From positions 47,784 to 111,783 of the forward strand of contig JACKDJ010000013.1 of NCBI GenBank assembly GCA_020633625.1: a DNA stretch of 64,000 bases, in the 5' to 3' direction. This stretch comes from Myxococcales bacterium (lineage in GTDB: Bacteria; Myxococcota_A; Bradymonadia; REDH01). The notes under the pieces were generated by a model. That model ran no database searches. It saw only the letters and a list, made by a program, of their open reading frames with translations, and was not told where the DNA came from. Shown piece after piece: positions 8,131-16,709 of this stretch. The translations under genes were made by a program, and so were the position numbers. Position 1 is the stretch's first letter, and each line of letters starts with the position of its first letter.

Positions 8131-9954
8131 ATGGCGAACGTCGTCGGAATCGATTTGGGGACCACGAACTCCTGTGTGTCCGTCGTCCTCGATGGGACGC
8201 CGAAGGTCATCCCGAACAAGGCGGGGTACAAGACGACGCCGAGCATCGTGGCGATCAGCGAGTCTGGCCGGCGTCTCGTCGGTCAGATGGCGAAGCGGCA
8301 GGCGATCACCAACGCTCGCCACACCGTCTACGCGGCGAAGCGGCTGATCGGGCGAAAGTGGGGCTCGCCGGCGGTGCTCCACTCGCTCGAGACGTGCCCG
8401 TACCAGATCGTGCAGGGGCCGCACGAGGACGTTCGCGTGAAGCTGCGGGACAAGGTGTACTCGGTGCCCGAGGTCTCCTCGATGATCCTGCAGGAGATGA
8501 AGCTCATCGCCGAGGAGTACCTTGGTGAGGAGGTGACGCAGGCAGTCATCACGGTCCCGGCGTACTTCAACGACAATCAGCGCCAGGCCACGAAGGACGC
8601 GGGCCGAATCGCCGGCCTCGACGTGCTGCGGATCATCAACGAGCCTACCGCCGCCGCGCTGGCGTATGGCTACGGCAAGGACCTCGACCAGACGATCGCG
8701 ATCTACGACCTCGGCGGCGGCACCTTCGATATCTCCGTACTGGAGATCAGCGAAGGTGTGTTCGACGTCATGGCGACGAGCGGTGACACGTTCCTCGGAG
8801 GTGAGGACTTCGACGCGCGCGTCATCGAGTGGCTGACCCTCGAGTTCGCCGCCGAGCACCGCGTGGACCTGCGAAAGGACGACATGGCGCTTCAGCGGCT
8901 GAAAGACGCCGCCGAGAAGGCCAAGATCGAGCTGTCGACTCTCGCCCAGAGCGAGGTGAACCTCCCGTTCATTTTCACGCGCGAGAACAACGAGACGCTC
9001 CACCTCCAGCGCACCCTGAGCCGCGACAAGCTCGAGGAGCTCGTCGCGGACCTCGTCCAGCGCACCATCAAGATCTGCAACCAGACGCTCGAAGAGGCTC
9101 AGCTCTCGATCGCCGATGTCGACGAGGTGATCCTGGTTGGTGGCATGACGCGGATGCCGGCGGTTCAGCGAGCGGTGAACGAGTTCTTCAAGCGCACGCC
9201 GAAGAAGGGAGTTCACCCGGACGAGGTCGTCGCCATCGGCGCGGCGATCCAGGCGCAGGCGCTGGTACACGAAGACACCGAGGTGCTCCTCCTCGACGTC
9301 ACGCCGCACTCCCTGGGCATCATGGTCTACGGCGGCGGCTTCGAGATCATCATCGAGAAGAACAGCACCGTTCCGACGAGCCAGTCCCACATCTTCACGA
9401 CGGTCCGCGACAACCAGACGTCCGTGAAGATCCTGGTGCTCCAGGGCGAGTCGCTCCGCGCCGAAGAGAACGAGCTTCTTGGCGAGTTCGTCCTGACCGG
9501 GCTCCGCAAGGCGGCCGCCGGCGAGGTCGAGGTCGAGGTCACCTTCGACATCTCGGCCGACGGCATCGTGTCCGTCCGCGCGCGAGACCTCGAGACGGGC
9601 AAGGCGCAGTCGATCACGGTCACGGCGACCAGCGGCCTCACCGAGGACGAGATCAAGAAGATGATCACCGAGAACGCCGAGTACATGGTCCAGGTGCGCC
9701 AGTCCGAGGAGGTCGACGCGAAGCGGGACCAGATCCGGCGCGCCGTGCGCGAGATCGAGAAGGTGTTCCCCGAGGTCGAGTCCGCCCTTGGTGGCAGCGC
9801 GCTCGGGCAGGACGCGCTCGCGAAGGCTCGCGACGCCGTGACGACCGGCAAGTCCGCGCTCGGCTCGAACAGCATGGCGCAGCTCAGTTCCAGTGCTGAG
9901 GCTCTGGAGCGTACGCTCCAGGTCTTCACCGGGATCCTCGAGCGCGCCACCTAG
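8131..9954 (+). CDS. dnaK: DnaK-family Hsp70 chaperone (paralogue)
   Basis: Hsp70 of 607 residues, about 30 shorter than E. coli DnaK. The nucleotide-binding domain shows GIDLGTTNSCVSVV, the AVITVPAYFNDNQRQATKDA strand, DLGGGTFDISVLE and VGGMTRMPAVQ. The substrate-binding beta domain follows from about residue 390. The helical lid is shortened and ends in a Ser/Ala-rich tail without the acidic EEV-type end of canonical DnaK. Neither grpE nor a canonical dnaJ is adjacent; instead it lies between two genes that share a small helical domain. This suggests a specialised paralogue, with the housekeeping dnaK probably elsewhere. Confidence 0.93.
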   Translation: MANVVGIDLGTTNSCVSVVLDGTPKVIPNKAGYKTTPSIVAISESGRRLVGQMAKRQAITNARHTVYAAKRLIGRKWGSPAVLHSLETCPYQIVQGPHEDVRVKLRDKVYSVPEVSSMILQEMKLIAEEYLGEEVTQAVITVPAYFNDNQRQATKDAGRIAGLDVLRIINEPTAAALAYGYGKDLDQTIAIYDLGGGTFDISVLEISEGVFDVMATSGDTFLGGEDFDARVIEWLTLEFAAEHRVDLRKDDMALQRLKDAAEKAKIELSTLAQSEVNLPFIFTRENNETLHLQRTLSRDKLEELVADLVQRTIKICNQTLEEAQLSIADVDEVILVGGMTRMPAVQRAVNEFFKRTPKKGVHPDEVVAIGAAIQAQALVHEDTEVLLLDVTPHSLGIMVYGGGFEIIIEKNSTVPTSQSHIFTTVRDNQTSVKILVLQGESLRAEENELLGEFVLTGLRKAAAGEVEVEVTFDISADGIVSVRARDLETGKAQSITVTATSGLTEDEIKKMITENAEYMVQVRQSEEVDAKRDQIRRAVREIEKVFPEVESALGGSALGQDALAKARDAVTTGKSALGSNSMAQLSSSAEALERTLQVFTGILERAT

Positions 9955-10000
9955 CGTCCTCCCGGGCGTTCCCGCCACTCACCCCCCGGAGCGAGCCGAC

Positions 10001-11383
10001 GTGGCGCGTGACCGAAACACCCCAGAGGCGCTCGTCGCGCAGGCGCTCGACCTCGCTCGTCGAGGCTTGACCAGCGACGCGTCCGAGGCGCTCTCCGCCG
10101 CGCTCGAGGCCGAGTTCATTCCGAGCATCGCCCAGTGCGCTGCGACGGTCGAGGCGGCGATCGAGGCGGGCGAGGGTGCCGAAGCGATCGCCACGGTCAT
10201 CGCCGAGCTGGTCGACATGCTCGCTCCGCCCGCCGATGACATCGAGATCTTGGTCGAACTCGACGCCGAGTCGGGCGAATACCTCACGCTCAGTGAAGTC
10301 GTCGACGCGTCGCCCGAGCGCCCGGGCGCGGACCGCCGCGAGGCCGCGTCGGCGGACGCGACGCCGTTCACACGGCTACCCGAGGAGCCGAGCTCACAGT
10401 CGACGACCCGGCCGGTGCCTGTGACCCGGAACGATGCGTTCCAGACGGCGCCGCGGGCCCCTGTCGAGGGGCACCCTCGCGGCCGAACCGCGGAGCTGGT
10501 CCGCGAGCTGTTCGACCGCGCGGACCCCGCGGCCGGAAGGCCGTCGGCGGCGACGCCCATCGCGCCGGAGCCCGACGTCCGCAACCTCGCCGTGACGGCC
10601 GAGGCGGACGCCGTCGATGGGACCGCCCCGAGCCCCGGACGCGGCGCCGCACCGTACGCCGGCCGGCGCGCTGGCCGCGCGGCGCTCGACGACGACGACG
10701 ACTTCGACTTCGGCGAGTCCCTTGGTGTTGCCAGCTCGCACCTCGAGATCGAGCCGGAGGTGGTTCGCGCCGACGCTCGTGTCGCCACACCGATCGACAC
10801 CGAGGTCGCGCCGGCCGCGCCGACGCGGCCCGTCGGGCGGGAGCCGATGCCGCCGGCCACGCAGCCAGCTCCGAGGCCGCGCGCGGCGCCTGCCGCGTTG
10901 ACAGCCGCACAGGTTGCGACGCCGCCACAGGCGATGCCGGCGGTCGCTACCGCTCAGACCGTCAAGACGGGCAAGTTCCAGCCCGTCGCTGCGTCGCCGT
11001 CGCGGCTCGTGGTGCCGGCGGCCGAGCTGATCGAGCGCGTGAAGATCATGCTGGGTAAGGGTGACCTGGCGTCGGCGGACCAGCTCGTGCGAGATGTGCT
11101 CGCCTCAGAGCCCGGCAACGCGGAGGCGCTTCGGCTGCAGCGCGACATCGTCGCGAAGCTGTCCATGCTCAAGATGGCGAGTCTGCAGCCGCTCGATCGC
11201 GTTCCCCGTGCCGATCTCGGCGCGGTAGCAGGCGCGTCGCTGAACCCGCGTTCGATGTTCCTGCTGTCGCAGGTCGACGGTACCTCGACGCTCCAAGACA
11301 TCATCGACATGTCGGGGATGAGCGCGGGAGATGCCGCAGACCAACTCGCGGAGCTGATCGCGAAGGGCGTCCTACGCTTCTGA
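10001..11383 (+). CDS. uncharacterised protein with C-terminal winged-helix-like domain, linked to dnaK
   Basis: I do not recognise the whole protein (about 460 residues). The first 90 or so residues are helical (ALVAQALDLARRGL), the middle (about 110-330) is Pro/Ala/Thr-rich and probably disordered with an Asp run, and about 340-390 resembles one TPR pair. The last 45 residues (FLLSQVDGTSTLQDIIDMSG onward) align with residues 35-80 of the J-protein encoded upstream of dnaK. GTG 10001 is chosen with GGAG at 9988-9991; the frame opens earlier inside dnaK. Its 3' end overlaps convergent coaE by 12 bases. A role as co-factor or client adaptor of the adjacent Hsp70 is inferred only. Confidence 0.8.
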   Translation: MARDRNTPEALVAQALDLARRGLTSDASEALSAALEAEFIPSIAQCAATVEAAIEAGEGAEAIATVIAELVDMLAPPADDIEILVELDAESGEYLTLSEVVDASPERPGADRREAASADATPFTRLPEEPSSQSTTRPVPVTRNDAFQTAPRAPVEGHPRGRTAELVRELFDRADPAAGRPSAATPIAPEPDVRNLAVTAEADAVDGTAPSPGRGAAPYAGRRAGRAALDDDDDFDFGESLGVASSHLEIEPEVVRADARVATPIDTEVAPAAPTRPVGREPMPPATQPAPRPRAAPAALTAAQVATPPQAMPAVATAQTVKTGKFQPVAASPSRLVVPAAELIERVKIMLGKGDLASADQLVRDVLASEPGNAEALRLQRDIVAKLSMLKMASLQPLDRVPRADLGAVAGASLNPRSMFLLSQVDGTSTLQDIIDMSGMSAGDAADQLAELIAKGVLRF

Positions 11384-11998
11384 GCCGCCGACAACGAATC
11401 GATCGCGCAACGCCTGAAGGACGCGGGAAGCCTCGGCGACGAGGGCCTCGCGCGGTCCCGAGTTGTCGATGACGTAGTCCGCGGCCGCGACCTTCTCGGC
11501 GAGCGGGAGCTGGGCCGCGAGCCGTCGGTCGATCTCCTCGTCCGACAGGTGGTCGCGATCCCTGAGTCGGTCGCGCTGCTGTTCCGCCGTGCACGCGACG
11601 ACCACGAGCGCCGCGAAGGCGCCAGCCTGGCCGCTCTCGACGAGCAGGGCCGCGTCGTAGAACACGACGTCGACGCTCGGATCGCCGAGGAGAGAGACGG
11701 TCTGTCGAGCACCTTCGGCCGCGATCAAGGGGTGCGTGATGGCGTTCAGGTCACGCCGGGCGTTGGCGTCGGTGAACACGATGGCGCCCAGGCGCGCGCG
11801 GTCGAGTGTTCCGTCGGCGGAGAGAACCTCGTCGCCGAACCGCTGGACGATCCGACTGAGACCCGGTGTCCCGGGCGCGACAACTCCGCGGGCGATCGCG
11901 TCTGCGTCAACGACGCCCGCGCCGTGCTCCCGGAGCCACCTCGAGACCGTGCTTTTTCCGGACGCGATTCCGCCCGTCAGTCCAACAACCGGCTTCAA
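11372..11998 (-). CDS. coaE: dephospho-CoA kinase
   Basis: Last step of coenzyme A synthesis: ATP-dependent phosphorylation of dephospho-CoA. 208 residues. The P-loop GLTGGIASGKST lies at 6-17, followed by the DADAIAR motif; DDAALLVE-type (here YDAALLVESG) and RDRDHLSDEEIDRR lid segments are present. The start is TTG 11998, supported by a strong AGGAGG five bases upstream. It overlaps the end of the convergent gene at 10001-11383 by 12 bases. Confidence 0.94.
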   Translation of the reverse strand: MKPVVGLTGGIASGKSTVSRWLREHGAGVVDADAIARGVVAPGTPGLSRIVQRFGDEVLSADGTLDRARLGAIVFTDANARRDLNAITHPLIAAEGARQTVSLLGDPSVDVVFYDAALLVESGQAGAFAALVVVACTAEQQRDRLRDRDHLSDEEIDRRLAAQLPLAEKVAAADYVIDNSGPREALVAEASRVLQALRDRFVVGGSEA

Positions 11999-12117
11999 GC
12001 GGGCCTCCTGTGGCGCCCCCCGCGGGAGGCGGCGCGTTGACCGTGTCGGGGCCGCATGGTAGCGGGGCGCCGAGCCCGTGTCACTGTGTGCACGCGGCGT
12101 GGACCCGAGGTGAAGTG

Positions 12118-13287
12118 GTGCGCGAGTCGAGGCGCGGAGACGGGGTGCCGGTCGGCGGCGTGGCGGCCCTCGCGTTGCTCATCGCGCTGGTTGCTCGCGT
12201 CGTCGAGGGCCCGCACGTGGATCAGCTGGTCCGGTTCGCGGCGGTCTGCAGCATCGCGGCGGCCACCTGGGGGGCGCTGCGGGTCGGCGCCGCTGCCGGC
12301 GCAGCGATCGCGCCGCCGCGTTGGCGCGTCGTGCCGCTGCCGTTCTTCGACGACGAGCTTGCGCCTGGGCGGCTGGATCTCGCCCGAGGCAGCGGGGCTC
12401 GCCGCGTCGGTTGGGCCGCGGCGTCCTGGGTCGCCGCCGGCGCCGGGCTGGCGATCGCCTGGAGCCTCGTGCCCGCCGCCAGAGGGGAGCTCCTCATCGG
12501 TGAAGGCGCCCGCGTCGAGACGTTCAGAGACGTTGAACTCGGCGCCGACCGCTACCTTGGCGCCGAGGTGGGGTTGGCGAACCTCGACGCGAGCGACGGG
12601 AGATGGTCCGGCACGCTCCAGGCACGAGACGCGAGCGGGCGGGCGGGGCCACCGGTCCTCGTCGCCGAAGGCGGGTCTGTGCGGATCGGCCCGTGGGCGG
12701 CCAAGTTCGTCGGTCTGGATGTTGCCGACGCGATCGGCGGCGCAGCGGTCGACGTCACGGTGCGCGCGACGGGAGAGTCCGTGTCCGCCTACCTCACGCG
12801 TGACCAGCCGGTCGAGGTCGGTGGCGTCGCGCTGACGTTGCTCGATGCGGACCTCGCGCGACAGGAGGTGTTTGGGCCGGCGGTTCGGGTTCGGATCGCG
12901 AGCGGCCGGGATCTCGAAGACGTCTGGCTGCACGGCCGCGCGAGCGATCTTCATCTGCGTCACGGTGGGGGGGCAATCGGACTTACGCTGCGCCGCCTGG
13001 ACCCTGAGGTGAGCGCCGTGTTCGCTGTGTCGGGATGGTCGGCGGTCGGCGCGGCGCTGCCGTGGGCGAGCCTTGGGTGGCTGCTCTCGGGCGCCGCGCT
13101 GCTGCTCCTTGCGCGGAGTCGAGGCGTCTTCGTGACCGGACGCAGCGGTGACTACCGGCTCTGGGTGTCGCCGTTGGCGATCGCGCTGAGCGACGAGGCT
13201 GCGGTCGCGAGCTTGGTTGCCCCACGCGACGGCGACGCGCTGGTGCGGTCGTGGCGTGAGGCTGTGGCGGCGACGAGGGCGGCGTGA
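12118..13287 (+). CDS. multi-pass membrane protein of unknown function (weakly ResB-like)
   Basis: About 389 residues. Hydrophobic segments lie near 15-30, 42-65, 100-120 and 300-335, with a large soluble, beta-rich middle (about 130-290) between the third and fourth. The topology (three N-terminal helices, extracytoplasmic domain, C-terminal helix) and stretches such as RDQPVEVGGVALTLLDAD are reminiscent of ResB/Ccs1 cytochrome c maturation proteins, but the similarity is too weak to assign. GTG 12118 is chosen with GAGG seven bases upstream. The stop overlaps engB (GTGA), so it is in an operon with engB and rimI. Confidence 0.7.
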   Translation: MRESRRGDGVPVGGVAALALLIALVARVVEGPHVDQLVRFAAVCSIAAATWGALRVGAAAGAAIAPPRWRVVPLPFFDDELAPGRLDLARGSGARRVGWAAASWVAAGAGLAIAWSLVPAARGELLIGEGARVETFRDVELGADRYLGAEVGLANLDASDGRWSGTLQARDASGRAGPPVLVAEGGSVRIGPWAAKFVGLDVADAIGGAAVDVTVRATGESVSAYLTRDQPVEVGGVALTLLDADLARQEVFGPAVRVRIASGRDLEDVWLHGRASDLHLRHGGGAIGLTLRRLDPEVSAVFAVSGWSAVGAALPWASLGWLLSGAALLLLARSRGVFVTGRSGDYRLWVSPLAIALSDEAAVASLVAPRDGDALVRSWREAVAATRAA

Positions 13288-13889
13288 AGATCCGGTCCGC
13301 CGACTTCGTGAAGAGCGGGACACGCCCCGCGCACTTCCCCGAGGCCGTGCTGCCTGAGGTGGCGTTCGCCGGCCGCAGCAACGTCGGGAAGTCGTCGCTG
13401 ATGAACCGCCTGATGGAGCGGAAGCGGCTGGTGAAGGTGAGTTCGACGCCGGGCCGAACGCAGCTCCTGTCGTGGTTTCGCGTCAACGACAGCGTGATGC
13501 TGTGCGACCTGCCCGGGTACGGCTTCGCCAAGGTGCCCGTGGGCCTGCGCGAGTCGTGGCGAAAGATGGTGGGCGACTACCTCGAGCGGCGCGACTCGCT
13601 GCTCGCGCTGGTGGTGATCGTCGATGTCCGGCGCGGATTCGAAGAGGACGATTTGCAGCTAGTGGAGGCATGCGCCGGGCTAAGCCTGCAGCCGATTCTT
13701 GTCGCGACGAAGTGCGACAAGCTGTCGCGCAACGAGCTCTTCAACCGACAGGGCGCGATCTGTCGCGCCGTCGGCGCGGACGTGCGCGACATCGTGTGGT
13801 TCTCGTCAGAGTCGGGGAAGGGACGAGACGAGCTCTGGGCCCGGATTGGCGGCCTGACGTCGACCTCTACGGCGGACGCACCGACGTGA
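13284..13889 (+). CDS. engB: ribosome biogenesis GTPase EngB/YsxC
   Basis: TRAFAC-class GTPase needed for late assembly of the large ribosomal subunit. 201 residues. The G1 motif GRSNVGKSS is followed by G2 (STPGRTQ), G3 (DLPGYGFAKV) and G4 (ATKCDKLS), the EngB-specific set. It starts at a GTG overlapping the previous stop, and its own stop overlaps the rimI start, both by four bases. The C-terminus ends in a short Thr/Ser-rich tail. Confidence 0.95.
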   Translation: MKIRSADFVKSGTRPAHFPEAVLPEVAFAGRSNVGKSSLMNRLMERKRLVKVSSTPGRTQLLSWFRVNDSVMLCDLPGYGFAKVPVGLRESWRKMVGDYLERRDSLLALVVIVDVRRGFEEDDLQLVEACAGLSLQPILVATKCDKLSRNELFNRQGAICRAVGADVRDIVWFSSESGKGRDELWARIGGLTSTSTADAPT

Positions 13890-14353
13890 CGCCCGCAGGC
13901 CCCGTTGCGGCGTGTGGGCTGCGTCCCGCGGGGACAGGCGACCTGGACGCGATCGTCGCGATTGAGCGCGCGAGTCAGCCGTCGCCGTGGCCTCGCTCGC
14001 TGTTCGAGGACGAGCTTCGGCGCGACGTGGCCGAGGTGACAGTGGCGACGGTCGATGCCGCTGTCGTCGGGTTTGCGGTCACATGGGTGGTCGCGGACGA
14101 GGCCCACGTGCTGAACGTCGCGGTAGCGCCGAGCGCGCGTCGGCGTGGGGTCGCGCGTTCTCTGGTCGTTCGGGCGATCGAGCGGGCGAACGCAGCGGGG
14201 GCCGCGTACGTGATGCTCGAGGTTCGGGAGTCCAACGCCGCGGCGATCTCGCTTTACGGTGCGCTCGGCTTCAAGGAGGTCGGGCGCCGTCCAAGGTACT
14301 ATGCGGACAACGGCGAGACCGCGCTGGTCCTTGGTTTGATGCTGAGCGAATAG
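13886..14353 (+). CDS. rimI: ribosomal-protein-alanine N-acetyltransferase RimI-like
   Basis: GNAT-fold acetyltransferase of about 155 residues. The acetyl-CoA binding loop is VAPSARRRGVARSL and the motif SNAAAISLYGALGFKEVGRR is typical of RimI, which acetylates the N-terminus of ribosomal protein S18. GTG 13886 overlaps the engB stop by four bases; coupling to a ribosome-assembly GTPase fits a ribosome-linked role. Other peptide N-acetyltransferases share these motifs, so the substrate is inferred. Confidence 0.85.
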   Translation: MTPAGPVAACGLRPAGTGDLDAIVAIERASQPSPWPRSLFEDELRRDVAEVTVATVDAAVVGFAVTWVVADEAHVLNVAVAPSARRRGVARSLVVRAIERANAAGAAYVMLEVRESNAAAISLYGALGFKEVGRRPRYYADNGETALVLGLMLSE

Positions 14354-14370
14354 CGGCGCCTGCGCGTCGC

Positions 14371-14399
14371 TTGAGGCGTGGGAGGGCTGGTGTTATAGG
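14371..14399 (+). promoter_or_regulatory. candidate promoter for the DUF507 gene
   Basis: TTGAGG at 14371-14376 and TATAGG at 14394-14399 with 17-base spacing, 26 bases before the ATG at 14425 and its AGGAGGA ribosome site. Consensus match only. Confidence 0.5.
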
Positions 14400-14424
14400 C
14401 CGGCCGCAGATCCAGGAGGAAACG

Positions 14425-14943
14425 ATGCGTCTGTATTCTGGCCAGTTCCGCCTGATGGCCACCGAGCTCGTGAAGGCGCTGCTCGACGCGGAGCTCATCG
14501 AGTTGGAGGACGGTAACGTCGAGGAGGCCGAGCTGGACCTCGTCGGGGTGCTCCGAGAGTACCAGCGTATGGACCGACAGCTGACGCAGAAGGCGCGCGA
14601 CACGACCGCGACCCTCGGCAAGTCGGCCGAGATGAAGGAGAAGCGGAGGCTCGCGAAAGAGAAGAACTTCCGCGTGGGAGATGACGGCGTCGAGTACGTC
14701 GTGCAGCAGATGATCGAGACGCTGCTCGCGTCTTCGCACATCGAGGAGATCTTCGGTGAGGACCGCGAGCTTCGGGCGGTGCTGAACCCGATCGTCAAGC
14801 GCTACACGGCGAGCCGCGATGACGAGCTCGACGCGGCAGTGCGCGGACAGATCAAGAACCTCGAAGAGGGCTCCCAGGCGTGGGAGATCGAGTACGAGCG
14901 AGTCCTCTCCCGCGTGAAGCGGAACAAGGGCCTCGAGGAGTAG
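14425..14943 (+). CDS. DUF507 family protein
   Basis: About 172 residues beginning MRLYSGQF, with a strong AGGAGGA at 14414-14420. The protein is helical and charged. It appears to contain two related halves (MATELVKALLDAELIELE at about 10-27 and VVQQMIETLLASSHIEEI at about 92-109), which matches the duplicated architecture of DUF507 proteins found mainly in Deltaproteobacteria. No biochemical role is known to me. It has its own candidate promoter after the engB-rimI operon. Confidence 0.85.
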   Translation: MRLYSGQFRLMATELVKALLDAELIELEDGNVEEAELDLVGVLREYQRMDRQLTQKARDTTATLGKSAEMKEKRRLAKEKNFRVGDDGVEYVVQQMIETLLASSHIEEIFGEDRELRAVLNPIVKRYTASRDDELDAAVRGQIKNLEEGSQAWEIEYERVLSRVKRNKGLEE

Positions 14944-14953
14944 GGCAGCGACG

Positions 14954-16633
14954 CTACGGACCGACCTGCCGCTGCCAGTAGCGTGCGCGCCGGTCGATCG
15001 TCCAGCCCTCGCTCGGCGTCCACCCGATACCCCGAGCCACGAGCGCGCGGTCGGCTATGAACCGAATCGCGTCGCGATCATCGCGCAGCGCGCGGACGAG
15101 GGTGTGCGGGTCCGCTCGGTCCCAGTCGTCGACGGAGTAGCCAGCCGACGTGAGGGCCGTCGCGTACCAGCGAGCCTGCCCGGCTTCGCCGTTGGTGTCG
15201 CGCCACTCGGCCCACCATTCGGCCAGCGCGGCCGCATCGGCGTGCAGCGCCTGCGGCGGGACGGCGCCCGTGACGCGCTCGAGTACGCGCTCCACAGCGT
15301 CGCACGTGTCGGCGTCCGGGTCGCCCACTCCCGTCACGAGGCCGTCCAGCGACCCGGGCGAGGTGATGTTGCGGTGCGCGAGAGCGGCCGCACGCCGCAG
15401 CGGAGTCCCGTCGGCGAGCGGCCGGCCACCGCGCGCGATGAGCCCCGCGAGCGATGGGCCCGAAGCCGCATCCGCGATGTGGCCGAGCACCCGCGCCGCC
15501 TCTTCGCGCACCGCGCCGTCGGGGGCCGACTCGAGAAGAGGCACCAGCGCCCCCGTCGACTCGCGCGCATCGTAGTCGGCCAGAAGCGCGATGATCCCGA
15601 GCTGAACGCGCGGAGCGACGTACGGCAGCGCGGTCGCGAGCGGCGTGGCGGCCCGCTCCCCGAGGAGGTCGTCGAGGCGCTGGAGCGCGGCCACGGCGAC
15701 GGTGGTGTCGGGGTCCAGCAGACCGCGTGCAAGCTCATCTGCCCGCGCGGCGACGTCATCGGTGTAGAGGTCCGCGTGCTCTCGGGCCGGCCCCCAGTTC
15801 ACGCAGCCGTCGAGGAGGTCGTCGCGCGAGCAGAAAACCCGGATGTGGAGGTGGTCGTCGTGTGGCGCGGAGTCGCCGGGTTGGTGGAGGATCTCTTCGG
15901 CGCGTGCGATCAGCTCCGGATCCGCGCCGACGGCGCGTGCATGTGCGAGGATCTGCTGCTTGAGCGGGTCGTATAGAAACAGCCACTGGAGCTGCGCCTC
16001 GTCGCTTGCGACCAGGCTCTCGACCAGCGTCCACGCGCGGGAAACATCGAGCTGAAGGCCTGACCTGTCGCGCGCGACGCCGCTCGCGCGAAGCGGGACG
16101 AGCGTGGCGGCCTCGATCGGGATGCCGTTGGGGTCGAGCATGGGGAGCGCGATGTCGGCGTCGCGGCCTGCGTTGTGCGACCGACTCCACGGAATGTCGC
16201 CGCCGCCGCGGACAGAGAGGTTCCCGGCGCCGAATCGGCCGTTGGTGAGCGCCGCGTAGCGCTCGGCGGCGTGCTCGATGAGCCGAACGAGCTCGACGGT
16301 TCCCCAGTGGGTATCGCGGTCTGCGTGCGCGGGCAGGACGTAGAACCCCACCCCTTCATCGGGGAGCTGCGCTGCGCGCCGCAGGACCCCGTCGGAGGTC
16401 GTGCCGACCGAGAGAGACCCCGGAATGGTCCGTTCGGGATCGACGATCTGCGAGTACGGGAGGTCGACAGCCGGCGGGATGGCTACGGCGGGGACCTCTC
16501 CAGACGCTTGTGCGCTCGCAACCGCGGGGCTCGTCGCCGCGAGGGTTGCGCAGGCCAGGGCCCGCACGAAGGCCGAGCAGATGCCACGGCGCGGGGCGTC
16601 GGGGTGGGGATGACCTGTGCGCGCGACGGGCAT
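14954..16633 (-). CDS. penicillin-insensitive murein endopeptidase (M74/MepA-like) with HEAT-like C-terminal repeats
   Basis: About 559 residues. A signal-peptide-like N-terminus (about 17-42, ending ASAQA) indicates export. The N-terminal half carries the MepA metal-site pattern: SHNAGRDAD with His153 and Asp160, and later HDDHLHIRVFCSRDD with three His residues, as expected for a zinc LAS-type enzyme cleaving D-Ala-meso-DAP crosslinks. From about residue 310 the sequence becomes Ala/Leu-rich alpha-helical repeats of HEAT or PBS-lyase type (segments such as LGHIADAASGPSLAGLIARG). The combination is unusual. ATG 16633 is chosen; the upstream extension would overlap the divergent promoter region. 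Confidence 0.85.
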   Translation of the reverse strand: MPVARTGHPHPDAPRRGICSAFVRALACATLAATSPAVASAQASGEVPAVAIPPAVDLPYSQIVDPERTIPGSLSVGTTSDGVLRRAAQLPDEGVGFYVLPAHADRDTHWGTVELVRLIEHAAERYAALTNGRFGAGNLSVRGGGDIPWSRSHNAGRDADIALPMLDPNGIPIEAATLVPLRASGVARDRSGLQLDVSRAWTLVESLVASDEAQLQWLFLYDPLKQQILAHARAVGADPELIARAEEILHQPGDSAPHDDHLHIRVFCSRDDLLDGCVNWGPAREHADLYTDDVAARADELARGLLDPDTTVAVAALQRLDDLLGERAATPLATALPYVAPRVQLGIIALLADYDARESTGALVPLLESAPDGAVREEAARVLGHIADAASGPSLAGLIARGGRPLADGTPLRRAAALAHRNITSPGSLDGLVTGVGDPDADTCDAVERVLERVTGAVPPQALHADAAALAEWWAEWRDTNGEAGQARWYATALTSAGYSVDDWDRADPHTLVRALRDDRDAIRFIADRALVARGIGWTPSEGWTIDRRARYWQRQVGP

Positions 16634-16684
16634 GATGGTCGGCCCAAGTGAGGTAGGGTTTGACCGCGAGATCGCGGGCGGGGC

Positions 16685-16708
16685 AGTATACCGCGCCCGG
16701 AGTATACC
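16685..16708. promoter_or_regulatory. direct repeat AGTATACC in a divergent promoter region
   Basis: The octamer AGTATACC occurs at 16685-16692 and again at 16701-16708, one and a half helical turns apart, in the 76 bases between divergent genes. Each contains the palindrome GTATAC. Read on the minus strand they give TATACT, close to a -10 element. Operator function is inferred. Confidence 0.4.
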
Positions 16709-16709
16709 C

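Noticed and set aside
6604..9978. A 1124-residue open frame on the minus strand across the J-protein and dnaK.
   Set aside because: It is antisense to two clearly conserved genes and rich in Arg/Leu/Asp with no domain. GC codon bias produces long antisense frames.
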